A stretch of 10,363 bases of DNA from Methylovirgula sp. (GTDB taxonomy: Bacteria > Pseudomonadota > Alphaproteobacteria > Rhizobiales > Beijerinckiaceae): positions 1-10,363 of the forward strand of contig JASHVQ010000007.1 of the NCBI GenBank assembly GCA_030044485.1, written 5' to 3'. A model generated the notes under the pieces. It did no database searches and had not been told where the DNA came from. It was given only the letters and a program-made list of their open reading frames with translations. The position numbers and the translations under genes were made by a program. Each line of letters begins with the position of its first letter. Positions within the stretch are counted from its first letter, which is position 1. Shown here one piece after another: positions 6,607 to 10,363 of the stretch.

Positions 6607-7704
6607 ATGTCCCATAATACGTTCGGCCATCTTTTTCGGGTAACGACCTTCGGCGAAAGCCACGGGCCAGCGATCGGCTGCGTGGTCGACGGCTGCCCGC
6701 CGGGAATTCCGCTCGAAGCCGAAGAGATCCAACATTTTCTCGACGAGCGCCGCCCCGGCAAATCGCGCTTTACCAGCCAGCGCCAGGAATCGGACCGCGT
6801 CAAAATCCTCTCCGGCGTGTTTCGCGATTCCGAGAGCGGCAAGCAGGCGACGACCGGTACGCCCATCGCGCTCTTGATCGAAAACGAGGACGCGCGTTCC
6901 AAGGATTACGACGCGATCAAGGACAAGTACCGCCCCGGTCACGCCGACTTCACCTACGAGGCGAAATATGGTCTGCGCGACTGGCGCGGCAGCGGCCGGG
7001 CTTCGGCGCGCGAGACCGCCACGCGCGTCGCGGCCGGGGCAATCGCCCGGAAAATCATTCCCGGCGTGCGGGTGCGCGGCGCGCTCGTCGCCATGGGTTC
7101 GCTGTGGATCGACCGCGCCAAGTGGGATTGGGCCGAGACGCGGCGCAATGCGTTTTTCGCACCCGATGCCGCCGCCGCCGTCTTGTTCGAGACCAAGCTC
7201 GAGCAAATCCGCAAAGCCGGGTCGTCCATCGGCGCGGTCATCGAGATCGTGGCCGAGGGCGTGCCGGCGGGCTGGGGAAGTCCGCTCTATGCCAAGCTCG
7301 ACGCCGAGCTGGCCGGCGCGCTGATGTCGATCAATGCGGTCAAGGGCGTCGAAATCGGCGACGGATTCGCGGTAGCCGCACTGTCGGGAGAGGAAAATGC
7401 CGACGAAATGCGCATCGGCGCCGACGGGCGGCCGGGATTTCGCAGCAATCATGCCGGCGGCATTCTCGGCGGCATCTCGACCGGCCAGCCGATCGTGGCG
7501 CGTTTTGCCGTCAAGCCCACTTCGTCGATCCTGACGCCGCGCCGGACGATCGATCGTTCCGGCGCCGAGACCGAGGTCGCAACCAAAGGCCGTCACGATC
7601 CCTGCGTCGGCATAAGGGCGGTGCCGATCGGCGAAGCCATGGTCGCCTGCGTGCTGGCCGACCAGTTTCTGCGCCACCGCGCGCAGGTCGGCGGGCGTTC
7701 CTGA
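6607..7704 (+). CDS. aroC: Chorismate synthase
   Basis: The enzyme converts 5-enolpyruvylshikimate-3-phosphate to chorismate, the final step of the shikimate pathway, using reduced FMN. The 365-residue length is normal for the family. All three signature regions are intact: [18 protein letters not shown] (16-33), [20 protein letters not shown] (about 120-139, the FMN and substrate site), and [17 protein letters not shown] near residues 334-350. [14 protein letters not shown] (109-122) and [17 protein letters not shown] (281-297) are also typical. It follows fabI by 58 nt on the same strand, with no obvious terminator between, so co-transcription is possible. The ribosome site is weak (TTGAGCC before ATG). 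Its stop is 1 nt from the stop of the convergent gene at 7706. Confidence 0.97.
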   Translation: MSHNTFGHLFRVTTFGESHGPAIGCVVDGCPPGIPLEAEEIQHFLDERRPGKSRFTSQRQESDRVKILSGVFRDSESGKQATTGTPIALLIENEDARSKDYDAIKDKYRPGHADFTYEAKYGLRDWRGSGRASARETATRVAAGAIARKIIPGVRVRGALVAMGSLWIDRAKWDWAETRRNAFFAPDAAAAVLFETKLEQIRKAGSSIGAVIEIVAEGVPAGWGSPLYAKLDAELAGALMSINAVKGVEIGDGFAVAALSGEENADEMRIGADGRPGFRSNHAGGILGGISTGQPIVARFAVKPTSSILTPRRTIDRSGAETEVATKGRHDPCVGIRAVPIGEAMVACVLADQFLRHRAQVGGRS

Positions 7705-7705
7705 C

Positions 7706-8479
7706 CTACTGCGCCTTTTCGACGACGCCGACGATGGGACCGAGCGGCAGCAGGCCGTCGTCGCGCCCGACCTCCGGCGCATAGAGACTCGACACAGATC
7801 CATCCAAGAAGAGCGCATCTGGGCAGGCGAGACGGTCGCGAAACAGAGTCGCGAACTGATAAAAGGTGACCGGTTCTTCGGAAATGGCGAAGACGACGAT
7901 GTGGCCGTCTTTCACGCCGACGCCGTTGCGGATTTTCGCCGACGTGCCCGAAGCCTCGATCTTCGGATGCAGCTGGCCGCCGATGACCAGCATCGGCCCC
8001 GATTGGGTTGCATATTCCGGCTTCAGCCCGGACTTGAGAAAGCGGCTCGTCTCCATGATGCCCGCCGATTGCGAGTCGAAATAGAAGACGCCGTTGGGCT
8101 TCATGTGGAAATTGCCCGGGCCGGCGCGGGTATTGGCCGGGCTGATCTGCCGTCCCGCTTCGACGTAAAGGCCGGCGGGACGGAAATCGGGGCGAAACAT
8201 GCCGGCGTTCATGGCGAAGGCCAAAACATCGCCCTGCGGGCGCAGCGCCGCGTCGATTGCGCCGAAGCCGCCATAGGGCCGCCCCCCGGAATCGGCCAGA
8301 AACAGGCGCAGCCGCGCTTGACGGACGTCGAAGGTGCAGATCGTGTAGGAAAGATCGGCCTCGCTGATTTTCTCGCAGGTTCCGCTCCCGGCCGGCAGCG
8401 CGGCGGGAGCGGCCAGCAGGACGGCGACGAGGCTCAGCGCGATCCGCAAGAGAGCGAAGGGCTCGACCTTTGGCAACAT
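7706..8479 (-). CDS. Secreted phosphodiester glycosidase (NAGPA/DUF2233) family protein
   Basis: A 257-residue exported protein. A signal peptide covers about residues 1-30 (LLRIALSLVAVLLAAPAALPA), so it probably acts in the periplasm. The mature part matches the NAGPA-like domain (phosphodiester glycosidase; eukaryotic member is the mannose-6-phosphate uncovering enzyme; bacterial relatives include YigE-like proteins): FAMNAGMFRPDFRPAGLYVE (88-107), NFHMKPNGVFYF (123-134), ATQSGPMLVIGGQLHP (157-172), RNGVGVKDGHIVVFAIS (184-200) and CPDALFLDGSVSSLYAP (219-235). The bacterial substrate is unknown; a glycan or glycolipid phosphodiester is only an inference. Three cysteines remain after the signal (35, 48, 219). 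The start is ATG 8479 without a clear Shine-Dalgarno. It is convergent with aroC (1 nt apart) and divergent from ribB (64 nt apart). Confidence 0.88.
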   Translation of the reverse strand: MLPKVEPFALLRIALSLVAVLLAAPAALPAGSGTCEKISEADLSYTICTFDVRQARLRLFLADSGGRPYGGFGAIDAALRPQGDVLAFAMNAGMFRPDFRPAGLYVEAGRQISPANTRAGPGNFHMKPNGVFYFDSQSAGIMETSRFLKSGLKPEYATQSGPMLVIGGQLHPKIEASGTSAKIRNGVGVKDGHIVVFAISEEPVTFYQFATLFRDRLACPDALFLDGSVSSLYAPEVGRDDGLLPLGPIVGVVEKAQ

Positions 8480-8481
8480 TG

Positions 8482-8491
8482 TGCGATCGCA
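8482..8491. other. Perfect 10-bp palindrome in the divergent spacer between the glycosidase gene and ribB
   Basis: TGCGATCGCA lies 2 nt from the minus-strand start codon in a 64-nt spacer that must hold both promoters. A dyad here could be an operator, but palindromes of this kind (GCGATCGC core) also arise by chance in GC-rich DNA. Confidence 0.2.
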
Positions 8492-8543
8492 AAACTCGCT
8501 TATCTAAGCTTGGCGAACATAACATAGGCCGAGGCTTTTTCGC

Positions 8544-9629
8544 ATGCGCCGTTCGGTGACCGAAGCGATCGAGGCAATTTCGCGCGGCGAAATCGTCATC
8601 GTCACCGATGACGACGACCGCGAGAACGAAGCCGATCTCATATGCGCGGCGGCGCTCTGCACGCCCGAGAAGATGGGCTTCGTCATCCGCTATACGAGCG
8701 GCATCGTCTGCGCCCCGATCATGGCCGAGGACGCCCGCCGCCTGCACCTCCAGCCCATGGTCGCAACCAACGACGCGCCGCTCGGCACCGCCTTTACAGT
8801 CTCGGTCGATGCGCGGCACGGGCTGACGACCGGCATTTCCGCCGAACAGCGGGCCGCGACCGTCCGCGCCCTCGCCAATCCCAATATGGGGGCCAGCGAC
8901 TTCGTGCGGCCCGGGCATGTCTTTCCGCTGGTTGCCCGCGAAGGCGGGGTGCTCATGCGTTCCGGCCATACCGAGGCGGCGGTCGATCTTTGCCGGCTTG
9001 CGGGCATGCCGCCGGTTGGCGTCATCGGCGAACTCACCAATGACGACGGCAGCGTGATGAAGGGCGCGCAGATTGCGGCTTTCGCCAAACAGCACGGATT
9101 GAAGCGCGTTTGCGTCGCCGAACTCATCGCCCACCGCCAGGAGCGCGAAAAGCTCGTCGAACGTGTCAATGTCTTCTCGGTCGAGGGGCCGAGCGGTCCG
9201 CTTACGGGCTACGCCTATGTCACGCCCTACGATCCGGTGCAGCATTTCGCCTTCGTGCAAGGCGAGATTGGCGACGGCCGCAATGTTCCGGCACGTCTGC
9301 ATCGTGTCGACATCATCAACGACGTGATCACCGGCGGCGCGGTGATTCGCAAGACCTTCGCGCGCTTCAAGAAGGAAGGTCGCGGCGTCTTCGTCTATCT
9401 GCGCGACGGCACGGCCGGGGTGCCGGCCAATGTGCCGAGCGACTCGAAACGCGATTCGGAGGCGCTGCGGACCCATGAATGGCGCGAGATCGGCGTCGGC
9501 GCGCAGATCCTGCGCGACCTCGGCATTTCTTCGATAAGGCTGCGCACCAACTCGCCCCTCAGATATGTCGGCCTCTCGGGCTTCGGCATCGAAATCGTCG
9601 CTTACGAGCCGGTCGAAGGCGGGCCATGA
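8544..9629 (+). CDS. ribB: 3,4-Dihydroxy-2-butanone-4-phosphate synthase with degenerate GTP cyclohydrolase II-like domain (RibBX type)
   Basis: The N-terminal domain (about 1-205) makes 3,4-dihydroxy-2-butanone-4-phosphate from ribulose-5-phosphate, the pentose branch of riboflavin synthesis. Intact motifs include DDDRENEADLICAA (23-36), RHGLTTGISAEQRAATVRAL (91-110), DFVRPGHVFPLVAREGGVL (119-137) and RSGHTEAAVDLCRLAG (139-154). The C-terminal part (about 208-361) follows the RibA fold (end TNSPLRYVGLSGFGIEI). There is no cysteine after residue 190, so the zinc-binding CxxDxxxSxRCxC-type site of GTP cyclohydrolase II is gone, and DGTAGVPANVPSD replaces the usual catalytic stretch. Such fusions are known as RibBX in proteobacteria. 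GTP cyclohydrolase II must therefore be encoded elsewhere. The start is ATG 8544 with GAGG (8531-8534). I see no FMN riboswitch upstream. The 3' end overlaps the convergent gene by 28 nt. Confidence 0.95.
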   Translation: MRRSVTEAIEAISRGEIVIVTDDDDRENEADLICAAALCTPEKMGFVIRYTSGIVCAPIMAEDARRLHLQPMVATNDAPLGTAFTVSVDARHGLTTGISAEQRAATVRALANPNMGASDFVRPGHVFPLVAREGGVLMRSGHTEAAVDLCRLAGMPPVGVIGELTNDDGSVMKGAQIAAFAKQHGLKRVCVAELIAHRQEREKLVERVNVFSVEGPSGPLTGYAYVTPYDPVQHFAFVQGEIGDGRNVPARLHRVDIINDVITGGAVIRKTFARFKKEGRGVFVYLRDGTAGVPANVPSDSKRDSEALRTHEWREIGVGAQILRDLGISSIRLRTNSPLRYVGLSGFGIEIVAYEPVEGGP

Positions 9630-10363
9630 GTTCGCGCCGCCGGCAGGCTCTTGCCCATCAGCGTCAGCATGTGGGCGGCGGCTGAACTCGCCAGTCCTTC
9701 GAGATCATAGCCGCCTTCGAGAACCGAGACGATGCGTCCGTCGCAATGCGCGAGCGCGACATCGATCAGCTTGCCTGTGACCCAGGCGAAATCGGCTTCC
9801 GTGAGTTTGAGATTGGCGAGCGGATCGCGATAATGCGCGTCGAAGCCGGCCGAGATGACGACGAGGTCGGGCGCAAAGGCGGCGATGCGCGGCAGAATTT
9901 GCCTCTCGACGGCTTCCTTGAAGATCGCGCCGTCGGCGCCGGCCGACAGCGGCGCATTGACGATCGTTCCATATTCGCCGCATTCGCGTCGCGCCCCGGT
10001 TCCGGGGAAGAGCGGCATCTGATGCGTCGAGCAATAGAGCAGGCTCGGATCCGACCAGAAGATCGCCTGCGTTCCATTGCCGTGGTGGACGTCGAAATCC
10101 ATGATGGCGACGCGCTCGGCGCCGTGCGCCGCCTGCGCATGGCGGGCGGCGATCGCCGCGGTGTTGATGAGGCAGAAGCCCATCGGCTTGGCACGCTCGG
10201 CGTGATGGCCGGGCGGGCGCGCCGCGACAAAGCCGTTGTCGGCCTCGCCGCGCATCACTTTGTCGACGGCGAGAACGGCCCCGCCGGCGGCGTGTAAAAT
10301 GGCCTCGAACGTGCCGGGGCCGACCAGCGTGTCCGGGTCGAGAGCCAAAACTCCTTCTTTGGG
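9602..10363 (-). CDS. Histone deacetylase-like (class II) amidohydrolase, 5' end outside the window
   Basis: 253 residues are visible; the frame stays open through the right edge, so the N-terminus is missing. A TTG at 10348 is inside the gene, not its start, because family sequence (EGVLALDPDTLVGPGTFEA) continues across it. Zn-hydrolase motifs of the arginase/deacetylase fold are intact: RPPGHHAERAKPMGFCLINT (tandem catalytic His), AIMDFDVHHGNGTQAIF (Zn ligands Asp and His), VISAGFDAHYRDPLANL (Zn ligand Asp) and LEGGYDLEGLA (catalytic Tyr loop). Bacterial members deacetylate small molecules such as polyamines or acyl-lysines; the substrate here cannot be told. The gene is convergent with ribB, overlapping its last 28 nt. 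It ends in a short non-conserved tail. Confidence 0.93.
   Translation of the reverse strand, partial: PKEGVLALDPDTLVGPGTFEAILHAAGGAVLAVDKVMRGEADNGFVAARPPGHHAERAKPMGFCLINTAAIAARHAQAAHGAERVAIMDFDVHHGNGTQAIFWSDPSLLYCSTHQMPLFPGTGARRECGEYGTIVNAPLSAGADGAIFKEAVERQILPRIAAFAPDLVVISAGFDAHYRDPLANLKLTEADFAWVTGKLIDVALAHCDGRIVSVLEGGYDLEGLASSAAAHMLTLMGKSLPAARTHGPPSTGS

Noticed and set aside
6451..7818. Long minus-strand open frame (about 455 codons) opposite aroC, and a similar one (5535-6578) opposite fabI.
   Set aside because: Both are shadows of aroC and fabI, whose signature motifs are all on the plus strand.
8480..8543. FMN riboswitch before ribB.
   Set aside because: The 64-nt spacer is too short and lacks the conserved RFN-element sequence blocks.
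7593..9476. Very long open frame on the minus strand (about 627 codons) running through ribB and the glycosidase gene.
   Set aside because: GC-rich coding DNA often leaves an antisense frame open. It is antisense to intact ribB motifs and crosses a second real gene out of frame, and its translation shows only Arg/Ala-rich low-complexity sequence.

Overview
The window is a GC-rich stretch of chromosome that reads as an alphaproteobacterium, most likely from the Rhizobiales (Hyphomicrobiales). That placement is inferred from protein flavour and gene company, not from any marker gene: a FabI of rhizobial type, a RibB carrying a degenerate GTP-cyclohydrolase-II-like tail, a PdxH ending in RLYP, and a 17-kDa-type surface antigen next to pdxH. 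I see no tRNA, rRNA, CRISPR array, insertion sequence, phage gene or defence system.

Layout. Left edge (1-941, minus strand): pdxH (vitamin B6 salvage) followed 4 nt later by a NUDIX hydrolase that runs off the window. Diverging from pdxH is a small lipoprotein of the 17-kDa surface-antigen type (1018-1485, plus). Next comes a vitamin B12 cassette: a cobalamin riboswitch (about 1565-1733), a leader with two strong hairpins, btuB encoding the outer-membrane cobalamin receptor (1843-3831), and an unassigned six-helix inner-membrane protein (3907-4458). Rightward on the plus strand follow a zinc-finger-less DnaJ/CbpA-type co-chaperone (4554-5507), fabI (5685-6548; fatty-acid elongation) and aroC (6607-7704; last step to chorismate). 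A secreted phosphodiester-glycosidase-family protein (7706-8479) lies on the minus strand, tail to tail with aroC. ribB of the RibBX type (8544-9629) is on the plus strand, and a 5'-truncated class II histone-deacetylase-like amidohydrolase (9602-10363, minus) overlaps its 3' end.

Most genes are housekeeping metabolism: PLP, fatty acids, chorismate, riboflavin. The group that works as a unit is the B12 cassette. The riboswitch should shut down btuB when cobalamin is plentiful. BtuB would bring cobalamin across the outer membrane with TonB energy. The small membrane protein, having six predicted helices and S-component size, is a plausible inner-membrane partner (BtuM-like), since no BtuCDF genes are present here. 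This is the best candidate for something under-described; the rest looks ordinary for the group.
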